Assembly (NCBI GenBank): GCA_001939145.1
Contig: LSRX01000829.1
Coordinates: 253,718-317,717 of the forward strand
Length of the DNA: 64,000 bases
DNA from: Symbiodinium microadriaticum
Lineage: Eukaryota > Sar > Dinophyceae > Suessiales > Symbiodiniaceae
Reading direction: 5' to 3'
The position numbers and the translations under genes were made by a program. This document shows, one piece after another, positions 1 to 9,204 of this stretch (positions are counted from its first letter, which is position 1; every line of letters starts with the position of its first letter). The notes beneath the pieces are model-generated. The model did not search any database, had not been told where the DNA came from, and worked only from the letters and a program-made list of their open reading frames with translations.

Positions 1-317
1 GTTTCTGGCTGCGGAAAACTTCCCTGTGCCGCTCACAAGCCATCCGCAGATCGAATACGCCGGGCTCCATTACGAAATGGATGGCCTCCTCAGTTTGTTT
101 GGGACATACCTGCACGAGGACCTCCTGCAGGTATGCCCCAAACAAACGGATGACGAACGGTGACTTCAAGTTCAGATGGATGTCCTTTTCTCGCGTGATC
201 CGAAGAAGGCCAAGATCTGTTTGAATTTGGCTCAAATCGATGCGCTTGACTGCATAATTGGGGCCGGTTTGGTGCTGCATGAGCGAAACGACACCCCAGC
301 TGCCATTTCCAAGCCAG
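1..317 (-). CDS. AGC/PKG-like protein kinase, N-lobe exon(s), cut by left edge
   Basis: Reading minus from about 317, the frame gives a glycine-rich loop (LGNGSWGVV), then TGPNYAVKRI with the ATP-anchoring lysine, then SPFVIRLFGAYLQ and HFVMEPGVFDL, which match subdomains I, II, IV and V of PKA/PKG-type kinases. The acceptor is probably the AG at 318-319. The C-lobe would continue off the window below position 1. Positions 89-121 are either a 33-bp GT-AG intron or an in-frame insertion of 11 codons between LQE and EAIHF; this stretch carries the second arm of an inverted repeat. A likely upstream exon lies near 405-475 (SRTRASEEPADLADMSDL), ending at a GT donor. No cyclic-nucleotide domain is visible, so PKG versus PKA is undecided. 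The kinase assignment itself is firm. Confidence 0.8.
94..146. repeat. 21-bp inverted repeat with 11-bp spacer inside the kinase exon
   Basis: Arm 94-114 and arm 126-146 are reverse complements with one mismatch in 21, separated by 11 bp. The arm at 126-146 is part of the kinase coding sequence (RLFGAYLQ). The other lies in the 33-bp in-frame insert or mini-intron at 89-121. Confidence 0.85.
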
Positions 318-330
318 CTGATTGCTCTTA

Positions 331-1860
331 AACTCTCGGCATGAAGACTTTGTTCAGTGAGAATGGGGTGTGCACAAGAGATCCCGCAGCGTGGCGGTCC
401 CGTCCGATCCTGTCCGGATGGTTGACCTGGACAGCCAGGTCGCTCATGTCCGCGAGGTCGGCCGGCTCTTCCGAGGCCCTTGTTCGGGAACTGCAGCAGC
501 GAACCAAAAAGCAGAGAAAGCCGGGGGGGGGGGGCTGGCCAGCGTTTCGCTGGACCCAACTTTGTCCTGTGTGATCCCACACACGATAAAGTTGGGTCCA
601 GCGAAACGCTGGCCAGCGCCAACGAAGTGCTAGGGGTGCCACCCAAGGCACCAGCCAAAGCGGAGCTGCATGACAAAAACGTCAAGTCGGAAAGCCAATG
701 CCATGCAGATGATGATGTCTTTGGCTCAGACATGGCTTTGGAGCTGGAGAACTAATACACACACACACACGCCTATACCTGAACCCCAACAACACTGGCT
801 CAGACTCTGCTGTCTTCCAACTTGTATATACACACTATGTTACCCATAACCCACAAGGTACCTACTATATAATATAGGGTATAGAGCCCCTGGAGCCCAA
901 TAAAGTAGGCACCCGGGAAGGTTGGTTGATTTTTGATATCTATAGACGTGAGTGGAGTCTGCTCAATCCCACAGAAGGCTTCCAAGCTTGAGCTCCGAGC
1001 CGCCGGCCATCAACAAGCCTTGCGATTCTTTACAGGGCCGTTAGGTAGCATGACTGAAAAAGGGAAGCTCTAGAACTCTTCGTCTTGCACAACGACACAA
1101 GCCAATCAACAATTGGGATGGGTGGATTTTCAGCAGCACTGCTGGACGTCGTGTTTGTTATCCCGGCACGCAAAACAACAGCTCCTCGTCTCCGCCCGGT
1201 CAATTCGCATTGGCTCTTCCTCTCGGATCTTCTCTATGTACAGTCGCAGACCTTGTGGCGTCGAGGTGTAAGCCCACAATAGCTCCTTTTCGTTGCTCTT
1301 TCGTGGCTCTCCGTTGCTTCGTGCTGGAGACGTGTCTCGGCCTTGCTTGTCGCAGCTCCAGCTCCGTAGTGCAGTGATGGTTCTCGGTGAATTCGGAATT
1401 CAAAGGACGCTCCGCTAAAGCCAGCGGGTTGAGCTCTTTGCACCTCCGCGATATCCCAACCTTGAGTTGGGGCTGCCAGTGGAAGCCGAAAGTCTGAGAT
1501 GAGACAGGTTCGGCTCTGCCTCTCTCGCTAAGAGGCCCATGTCTATCCGGGACGATCGGGATTCTCGTCGAGGAGCAGTCGGGGCATGTTAGTGCCGCCC
1601 GGACTTGAGTCCGATCACGAAGGAATTGCGAGAAGTCTGCATGTCATCGTCTTGGAAGAGCTCTCGCCCTGCGACAGCCACTGACACTGTCCTTTTAATG
1701 CAGAGGGGGAGCTTAGCTAAGCTCCCAACTGCAGCTCGCAGGCACCTCCTCACACAGCGCGGGCAACCGACGCTTCCTATTGCTTATCAGCGGGAGAAAG
1801 GTGATCGCACCAGCGCTGGGACGTGCGGCTGATTGCACTTTTGTTCTCTCTTTGCCCCCC
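331..1860. other. Mostly non-coding stretch with isolated minus-strand exon candidate
   Basis: Apart from the possible exon near 405-475 and the palindrome at 534-617, no frame shows clear protein homology. A short CA run occurs at 757-770. The rest is probably introns or 5' flank of the edge kinase. Confidence 0.4.
534..617. repeat. 84-bp near-perfect palindrome (fold-back element)
   Basis: Arms 534-563 and 588-617 are perfect 30-nt reverse complements. The inner part (561-590) continues with a couple of mismatches to a tiny central loop near 574. Transcribed RNA would form a long hairpin. It follows a run of G residues (523-534). No flanking target duplication could be recognised by eye. 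Confidence 0.9.
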
Positions 1861-1869
1861 TGATTTCAC

Positions 1870-3790
1870 CCCGGGCACCCGAGCCTCGATGAGCAGCTTC
1901 AGGCACCAGTAGACATACGGATCGATTCCCAATCTCTTCGCGCGCTGCTTGATGCCTGGCGATCAGCTCACGTGGGCTTCAGACTTCAGACCAGAGGACT
2001 CGATCGCGGGAAAGCCTGGCAGCCGCTTGTCCAAGCAGCATGGCGCCAGGACAAGAGCAGCAGGTCCAGGAACCTGGCATTGTCCACAGAACCTCTTTCA
2101 ATTCCGCATCCTCTGAATTTGCCTGCCGGAAGAGTCTCGCAGCATGGATGGACAGCATGCCACAAAGGTGGACACCAACGAGCAGCACCAGCCTGCAATC
2201 GCAAGCAGTCCTCACTACCTCGGACATAGTGCTAGGAGTCCAGCCCGTCTTGCGGTCGCGACATGAGCATATCAACCTTGGCAAACTGAGTAAGATGACA
2301 TGTGAAGCCAGATGTAGCATCGATTCCCCTTCCTGCCCTCTGTAATGCTGAGCTCTGCACCAGTTCACCGGTCGTGGCAGCAGATTCCTCAGTTCACTCA
2401 TCCAGACTCATGAACATCCGAAGTCTGTGGCCCTCCTGGCCCCATGTCTTTTCCGGGGTCAACTCCAAGTTCATCTCTCTGAAGGAGAGGTTGGGACAAA
2501 GTCCGAAGTGTGCCAGGTCCTTGCCCAAAACAGCTCAGGATACTGCTCCTCTCTTAGGGAGTCATCACAGCGGTCCATGTTGGGATTCAGATCCACCGCG
2601 ATGACTTGTGAATCGGGAAAAGAGCATGCCAGAACCTGAGCGAAGGCTGCTTGTGAGCAAAAGGCCGAAAGAAAGAAGGACATGCTGTGATTCGAAGATA
2701 CCGCACTCACCGTCACATCCTCAATACATTCTAAGCCTTCGTGAGTTGTTGGCATCGGCTTTCACACCTCTGCCGATCCTGGAGCAGTCTCCTTGATTCG
2801 TCTCCACATGCGCACTTTTACCTCATCTCCTGGGCCTTTCGGAGAGTCGGTTCCTCCTCCGCTCCGATGAGGCTGGCGGGGGCAGCCCAAGGAACAAAAA
2901 AGGGTTCCCATGATGATAAAATGATGCTGGCTCGATGATAGGGGCCATGTGCAAGATTGATGCTTCTGATGCTGCCAACACGATGCGAATGATCCTCATG
3001 ATGCCGCCAACTTGGGGTTCTTGCTGTGGCCAGAGCACGCTCGGCCGTGCACACGCGCGCGTGCGCGAGTGCGCAAGCTCAAGAATATGCAGCAAGCAGG
3101 AGCTGGATCAAGGCTGGAACAGTTAACAAGGCAGACCATGCAAAAAGGGCAGCCGATGAGACTTGAACATCGAGATGATGAAGTTGGTCTTTTGTGAATC
3201 TGGCTGCTCGTGTTTTGGCAGCCGCCACATCTCCAACCGGACTCTACGCAGCAAAACACGTGCAGATCTCGAACCCACAATGGGATTGGATGGAAAGAAC
3301 AGTCTCACAGACGAATAGTTCCACCTCAACACTTGATGGAAGCGAGAATTGAAGTAGGATGAACCAGGGACATCCAGTCTCAATCTACATAATCAATTAC
3401 ATAACATTTGGGATTGGTATGCTAGTGGTGTCGCGAGGGCCCACATGCCTTTTGAACTAAGGACAGCGCCAGACTTCCGAATCCTTTCCCAGAACACAAA
3501 TCCACGATGGTCACTGGGCGACCTGTTGGGAAGCCCATCGCAAGCTTCACCACAAGTCCGTGCTTTGCGCCTTTGCTTTCGCTGTCCTGCACGGGCGCTG
3601 AAATGGGAGCCGGGTTGCTTCCACGTGTCGACAAGAGTCAAGTGCCTCCTTCACTGCATGCTTGCTCAAGGCGCGCTCGCATGCGTGGAGCAGGCCGATG
3701 GCCTCGCAATGCTTGGAAAACAGGCTTGCCTCTGAAGCGGCCTCCTGTTTCTGCAAAAACAATGACAAAAACGCTGTAGATGTTTTAGGC
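1870..3790 (-). CDS. SAM-dependent methyltransferase (Methyltransf_32/TRM13-like), multi-exon
   Basis: Exons read in order on the minus strand. About 3770-3625 is helical (EALDSCRH at its end). About 3586-3450 has VTIVDLCSGKGFGSLALSL, a class I SAM-binding motif I of the DxCSGKGF type. 2595-2540 has FPDSQVIAVDLNPNM, motif II with the acidic residue. About 2190-2105 has LLVGVHLCGMLSIHAARLF, the motif IV region seen in TRM13/METTL25-like enzymes. About 1957-1870 has IKQRAKRLGIDPYVYWCLKL near the C-terminus. Known family members methylate RNA or protein; the substrate here is unknown. The join between the first two exons needs removal of only 38 bp (3587-3624), so it is a mini-intron or a frameshift. 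The start codon is not identified; the GGT/GAT tract lies just upstream. The canonical PCC motif after motif IV was not found intact. Confidence 0.7.
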
Positions 3791-3944
3791 ATACCTGGCA
3801 CTTCACTTGCGGCCAGCACATGTGTCTGGGTTGAGAGCTAATTTCAAGGGTTTTAGATTACGGTGCTGCTGCTCTGCCACCACGAGTATCGCAACCATTA
3901 TCACCAGGGCCACTACTAATCACACCACTAGCTTCACTAGATGG

Positions 3945-4576
3945 TCATGGTTCACGCTGATGACGATGATGATGATGACGGGAAATGGTGGTTGGTGTTC
4001 CTGGCGGTACTGTGGTGCTGGTGGTGCTTGCGGTGCTGGTGGTGCTGGTGGTGCTGGTGGTCATTCTGGTGCTGGTGGTGTTGGTGGTGATGGTGGTGAT
4101 GGTGGTGCTGCTGGTGCTGCTGGTGGTGGTGCTGGTGGTGCTGGTGGTCATTCTGGTGCTGGTGGTGTTGGTGGTGATGGTGGTGATGGTGGTGCTGCTG
4201 GTGCTGCTGGTGCTGCTGGTGGCGGTGCTGGTGGCGGTGCTGGTGGTGCAGCTGGTGCTGCTGGGGGTGCTGGTGGTGCTGGCGGTGTTGCTTGTGGTGC
4301 TGGTAGCGGCGGCCGTGGTGGCGGCCAAGATGATGGCGTCATAGAGGATGATGACGGCCACGACGACGACGACGACGACGATGATGATGATGATGGTGCT
4401 GATGATGCTGATGACGCTGCTGATAATGCTGATGCTTTGGATGATGCTGCTGATGAGGATGATGCTGATGCTGAGGCTGATGCTGATGATGCTCATGCCA
4501 ATGCTGATGCTGCTGACGCTGACGCTGACGCTGACGCTGACGCTGACGCTGATGCTGATGCTGATGCTGATGCTGG

Positions 4577-4621
<45 letters not shown>

Positions 4622-4732
4622 CTGATGAATGATGAATGATAAATGATGAATGATAAATGATGAAGATAAGATTATCATGATGGTGATGATGATGATGGTC
4701 GTGATGATGAATATGAAGATGAAGATGATGAA

Positions 4733-4777
<45 letters not shown>

Positions 4778-4783
4778 GATGAA

Positions 4784-4842
<59 letters not shown>

Positions 4843-4846
4843 GGTA
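3945..4846. repeat. Compound GGT/GCT/GAT trinucleotide tract
   Basis: About 900 bp of trinucleotide repeat in blocks: (GGTGCT)-rich at 3985-4320, GAC/GAT at 4365-4400, GATGCT and GACGCT at 4400-4575, then nearly pure GAT to 4842 with an ATGATAA-rich interruption at 4620-4680. An 87-bp segment is duplicated inside it (TCATTC landmark at 4061 and 4148). Because it has few stop triplets, several frames on both strands stay open (poly-Gly/Asp, poly-His, poly-Ile, poly-Ser). These are not credible genes. Confidence 0.95.
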
Positions 4847-5269
4847 AAACAGCACGAGACATGCAAGGAGAATTTGCCAACCCTAAACCCTTATCTGAAA
4901 AGCAGACGCCTAACGCAAAGAACGAAATGCTGAACATCTAAGGGGAAACTCCAAAGCGATCATGAGCAGGAAAACCTCAGGCTCTAAGAAGAGATTCCCG
5001 AATCCTCACAGGGGTGCATGATGGGCAGCAAAGCCGAAGGGAGTGCTCGGTACCATACCAAGCGTTTAGTTCCTTGTGACAGATCGAGTGATCAACCGAA
5101 ACTCTGGAAAGGAGTAATAGTGACAAGAAAATTCACTGGACCTCAGCAGGAAAACCCAAAGAGCAGGAGGATACCCCAAGCCTGCACTGGTGATCTATGG
5201 GCAATGATGATTACTGATTGGGAAACTGCGAACCCCGCAAGGAGCATGTACACACCTTGCACCCTGAAC

Positions 5270-5465
5270 ACAAAGCCTAGATTTTGCTTCGCGTCTCCCC
5301 CAAGAGCAACGGTGGCCTCTGTGAGCTCCTTGCGGAGCCTCCTGCCCTGGACGTGGAAGAGCTTCTCACAGAAGGGCCTCTCCGTCCGCTTCGAGAGCTT
5401 CAGAGGCGCTGGGAGGGGCTCTGGCTCTGAGGGCTCAGAGGCGGCATGTCAGCCAGGTCTCCCGG
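5270..5465 (-). CDS. Uncharacterised exon
   Basis: The minus frame beginning around 5450 (SEPEPLPAPLKLSK, then ERPFCEKLFHVQGRRLRKEL) has strong C/G third-position bias and no ATG, which suits an internal exon. I do not recognise the protein. It may belong to the same transcription unit as the CCCH finger 700 bp upstream. Confidence 0.45.
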
Positions 5466-5980
5466 CGAGTCCATGAGCCGCTGGAGCCAGGGCATCGCCG
5501 CGAACTGACACGCGGAGGGGAGGGAGAGAGAGAGACGGAAAGCGCCAGCCTACGGCTACGGTTTTTTTCAGCTCTCGCCGCTCTAATAGAGCCAGGGTGG
5601 GGCCTTCTTCAGGTAGGGATGCGAACGCACCGACCTAAGAAGAGAAAAACACAAAGAACTGAATCTACTGCAGCAGACGATTGCATGTTAGTGCATCCGG
5701 GGACCCTGCTCACCCCGCAACAGGAAGCGTAGGCTGGTCGGAACGCTTGGCCTACCCTGTCTGCAGCTTCAGGAAAGCGGAAAAGCCCCAGCAAGGCTCG
5801 GCTGACTTTACTTGCTCCAGCCTGAGGTGGAGGTGGAACATCGGAGGGCCTGCATCGGATGGAAGAAAGAACTGGCATGAACTGGCTGTGCTGGGCTGAG
5901 CGAATCGCCTGGTGCTGGCAGAGGATCTTGAGATCGTCGCCTGCTTCGCCTGTGCCCTCTCTTCCAAGGCCGCCTGCCTG

Positions 5981-6283
5981 TCATGAGAGCTGAGTGGGAT
6001 GGTGGAAATCCTCCCAAAGAACCGAAGGAAGCCAGCAGCTAGATGCAGCTAGCAGCAACGAAACGCCAACGCACTTTCCACTATCACGGCAGTGGCATCC
6101 TGGCCTCGCAGACTCATCATGAAGGAAACGGCAGTTGGCGTAGCCGCAACGCCCCTTGTAGGTGAAGTTACTGCACCTCAAGCATCTTTCTCTCCAATGG
6201 CGAAGCGCGTAAAAGCTCCGGAGAATCTGGGCTCGTCGCTGCCTTGCGGCATCTGAAGCCTGCGCCAAGAACAGACGCAGCAC
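5981..6283 (-). CDS. CCCH-type zinc finger exon
   Basis: The frame contains RCLRCSNFTYKGRCGYANC followed by RFLHDES. Counting from CSNF the spacing is C-X8-C-X4-C-X3-H, the consensus of CCCH zinc fingers found in RNA-binding regulators; the finger codons lie at about 6119-6175. Upstream residues (AQILRSFYALRHWRER) are helical and basic. Only one finger is visible, and exon ends are not defined; a possible acceptor AG lies in the first cysteine codon region. The role in mRNA binding is inferred from the family. Confidence 0.6.
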   Translation of the reverse strand: MLRLFLAQASDAARQRRAQILRSFYALRHWRERCLRCSNFTYKGRCGYANCRFLHDESARPGCHCRDSGKCVGVSLLLAASSCWLPSVLWEDFHHPTQLS

Positions 6284-6289
6284 AGAGGA

Positions 6290-7328
6290 AATCCACAGGC
6301 GTTTTCAAGGCACCGGCCTGTACCGGCACGCCGGCTTCGACCGCGTCAGACATGCGCGAAAACTCTGTCGGGAGTGTAGAGCAAAGCTGGCTCTTTCTTT
6401 GCACCGAAACAGCACAAACTGTGAGCAGTAGCAAGCTCCAGGGCGGCCATGCACTGCCAACACGAAGGAAGCTAGCTGTGACTCGGCGTTTTCACCAACC
6501 GAATCATTCCAGTGCAGCGTCAAACGAAGCGCGACACTCGCAACTGCGTCGTGGTTGCACTGGGATCTCCGGGGGTTGGGTCACCTGAAAGATGTGTGGG
6601 ACAACTGGTGTGCAACCGCGATTCGGCCCATGTTCTGAGCTGACGCACTCTGTGGCGTTGAGGCAGCAGCTTGCCAGCAGCTGCCTAGGCGGACAGTCCT
6701 GGACTCCGCATTTCTGCGACAAGTACAATGACTACATGTCCATGTATCGGGACATTCATCTGCACAGGCCGAGTGGGTTTTGATACTTTCACTGCACCAT
6801 GTTCACTGAGCCGAGTGACACGCAGAGTTCTGCACGTCACTCAAAGCTCGATCCAGCTGCAGCGCTGCCAACACGAGTACAGTTCCTTCTTGCTCGCGTT
6901 TACAAGATGTTCCTGTTCATTCTTTCGTTGGTAGCTCGATGCAGCTCATGTATCCTCCCATTACAGCCCGAAACTCAGCATTGCCGCTTTTCGTGTGGCC
7001 TTGGCATAAGAAGACTCCAAACGCCGCATGAGGCTGAGCACGGGCTTCACTTTGCATCGCTTACATGCTTGCGGTGCGTTTGCAGGCATCAGGCAAAGAA
7101 CCCTGTCTCAGGGCCACGACTTCATTCAGCCTGCGCAAGGCAAGACAATGGATCGCAGGCGGCAGGAACGACTAGGAGCATCACCCAGTTGCAGTCGCAG
7201 GGCAGCTCTATGCAAGCTTTTCTTCGCTTCAGTGCCCCACTGCATCAAAGGAAGCGGTTCAGAAATTGGCTCTGCACTTTGCACTGCATCCTGCTGCCAA
7301 CAGCCAGCGTACCCCATGTGTCCAGCAT
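6290..7328. other. No supported gene
   Basis: Open frames here are short and lack homology or consistent codon bias. This is probably introns of the CCCH gene plus the spacer downstream of SPO11. Confidence 0.4.
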
Positions 7329-9174
7329 TTAGATCCAGGCACGCTGGCGGATCTTCACTGCAATGTAGTCCAAAGCCATCCCGTCGTCTGCATACGCAGC
7401 ATGCAGGGCTTCCAGTTCTGCCTGGTTAGGGCACCGCTGAAAAAAAAAAACTCCCTCTTAAAAGCAAGGTACACTCTGCAGAAGCACCCTGCCTTGCATG
7501 TCATGGACTGCACCTGCTCGGCCAGCCCACGGACATGTTGCACATCTGCCTTCCTCAACAGAGACTGCTGTAAAGCCTTGTCGCGCTTCGATAACGGAAG
7601 GCATGCCCCTGATGGCAGCTTGCTCACATCCGGCTCGTGCATCCCCAACCAGCGCAGATGACTGCAGCTTCTGTGGTACACCAAATAAATTGCCACACCA
7701 TCGGGGTCAAAGTCGCCCAAGTACACCTGCATCAACCGAGGAGCCACCCTGTGGAGTTTCTGGAGGAAGCGCCTGGTCAAAACATCCGGGTAGCCCCTTC
7801 CAGTCACAAGGATCAGTGGCAGAGTTGTGAAGAGCTTGCTCTGCAATAGGTGCTGAAAGACGGTGTCTTTCTCAACAACCAGCACAATCTGCGCACGCTC
7901 GCCAACATGAAAGCGGGTTCGGTGGTCCAGCATTGACTCTCCGATGCATGTTCCGGTCGCTCCCTGCGCCGCCACGGAGAGAGAGTTGTCATGGCTGAAC
8001 GAAATTTCACCAGCCAAGAGACCCTTTTCAGTCGTCAGGACACCCAAATGGGGACGACCTATCCTCAACGCGCCCACTGCATCGCGCATTGCTCGGTCCA
8101 TGATCTGCTGAGAGCTGAACAATCCACTACCTTCTGACACAACTCGGTAGAAGAGCTCACGCTGAGTAGCTGTTCGACCAACCTCGGCTATTGCACCATG
8201 TGTGACGCAACAAATGATCGTGATGTAAGCTGTGGTGTCAAGCTTTGCCCTTGTGGGCAGCGGATTACCAGAGCAGAGCAGTGCAAGTTCTTCGCACTTC
8301 AGTCGCCTTGTGCGGATTCGAACCCCACCCTCGGAACTCAGAGGCTCAGAGGATGCCAACGTAACTTGAGCTACAGGTGGACGCGAGAACTCGAGGCTCG
8401 TTTTGGGCTGCTTCGATGGACGATGCAAAAAAATATCGCGCCAATAATTCTCAGCACTAGCACTCATGGGTAGGTAATGCTTATACAGTCCTCCACTGAT
8501 GGAGCTGCTCCACTCAAGAGACACGAGGGTCACAAGCTGAGCCGCGCGCTTTGTTCAGCCTGTGTACATTATCCAGGGCGGCAAACAGCCGGGCTATGCG
8601 CCGAAAGTTGCGAGACACCAAGGCTAATCGGTGCTGGCGATCAATGGCCGGGTTGAAGTCACCATCCTCCTACAGCTAAATCAATGCAGCACAGTGCAGA
8701 AGCACATGACATCGTGTCGGACACCCAACAGGCCTGGATCAACGCATGGCATGGCTCTGTCAGCAGCATTGCTGCAGGTAGACGTGTGCCGGGCTTGATC
8801 TGGCGCCCTGCCTGAAAGACTTCGTGAAGGCAGCTGACAGTCAGGATAATCAGGGACAGACACTTCCCAAACACAGAGCATCTCCAAATTCCTCAGGTTC
8901 ACAGGTGGTTGCCTTATAGCATTCCTCCTCGGCATTTGCATTCGCAACCACGTCAAAGACTGCCCGCAGCACGTTGTGTGTAAGCCTGTGCAGGGTGATA
9001 CCGACAATGCCCGCAAGGAAGCAGCAGAGGCAACATGAGTCTTGGACTAATCACAGGCCTCTCCACGGCGAGGACGATACCACTGTGGTCCAAGCCGCGC
9101 GTTTGCCCATTGCTCAGCTCCAAATCCGCTAACGTTGGCTCCGCTTGCCGGCGAGCGTCGACGGCTCCGACCAT
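7329..9174 (-). CDS. SPO11: SPO11, meiotic double-strand-break transesterase (topoisomerase VI A homologue)
   Basis: The main exon (about 8190-7514) contains TQRELFYR with the catalytic tyrosine (codon 8147-8149), then LFSSQQIMDRAM, LTTEKGLLAGEISF, the Toprim glutamate in VVEKDTVFQHLL (codon 7871-7873), TGRGYPDVLTRRFLQKL and YLGDFDPDGVAIY with the Toprim DxD. Intron 7437-7513 (77 bp, GT-AG, phase 0) joins it to the last exon 7436-7329, which ends KIRQRAWI-stop like other SPO11 proteins. Exon 8669 to about 8545 (RRIARLFAALDNVHRLNKA) fits the helix just before the catalytic motif. Exon 1 starts at ATG 9172-9174 and ends at 9059; a GC-AG intron (8986-9058, 73 bp) joins it in frame to 8985 (LTHNVLRAVFDVVAN). 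The part between about 8900 and 8670 is uncertain. SPO11 makes meiotic double-strand breaks, usually with a TopoVIB-like partner, which is not seen here. Confidence 0.9.
8305..8390 (-). repeat. tRNA-like (possible SINE) fragment in SPO11 intron
   Basis: The minus strand has a perfect B-box (GGTTCGAATCC, 8314-8324) with a T-arm-like stem around it, and an A-box-like TAGCTCAAGTT about 40 bp upstream (8363-8375). The acceptor stem does not pair, so it is not a working tRNA. It sits in the intron before the catalytic exon. A tRNA-derived SINE remnant is the simplest reading. Confidence 0.35.
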
Positions 9175-9204
9175 GGTTTGTCTTCGCCTGGCCTGGCTCT
9201 TGCC
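9175..9204 (-). promoter_or_regulatory. 30-bp spacer between TM9SF stop and SPO11 ATG, candidate trans-splice acceptor
   Basis: Between the TM9SF stop codon and the SPO11 ATG there are only 30 bp, containing several AG dinucleotides on the minus strand. Dinoflagellate mRNAs are known to receive a spliced leader in trans, so one of these AGs could be the acceptor for SPO11. No pyrimidine tract stands out. The site is inferred from position only. Confidence 0.35.

Noticed and set aside
3945-4937. 330-codon minus frame with poly-His/Ile/Val and 272-codon plus frame with poly-Gly/Asp
   Set aside because: Both are created by the trinucleotide repeat, which lacks stop triplets in several frames; no unique coding sequence of note flanks them.
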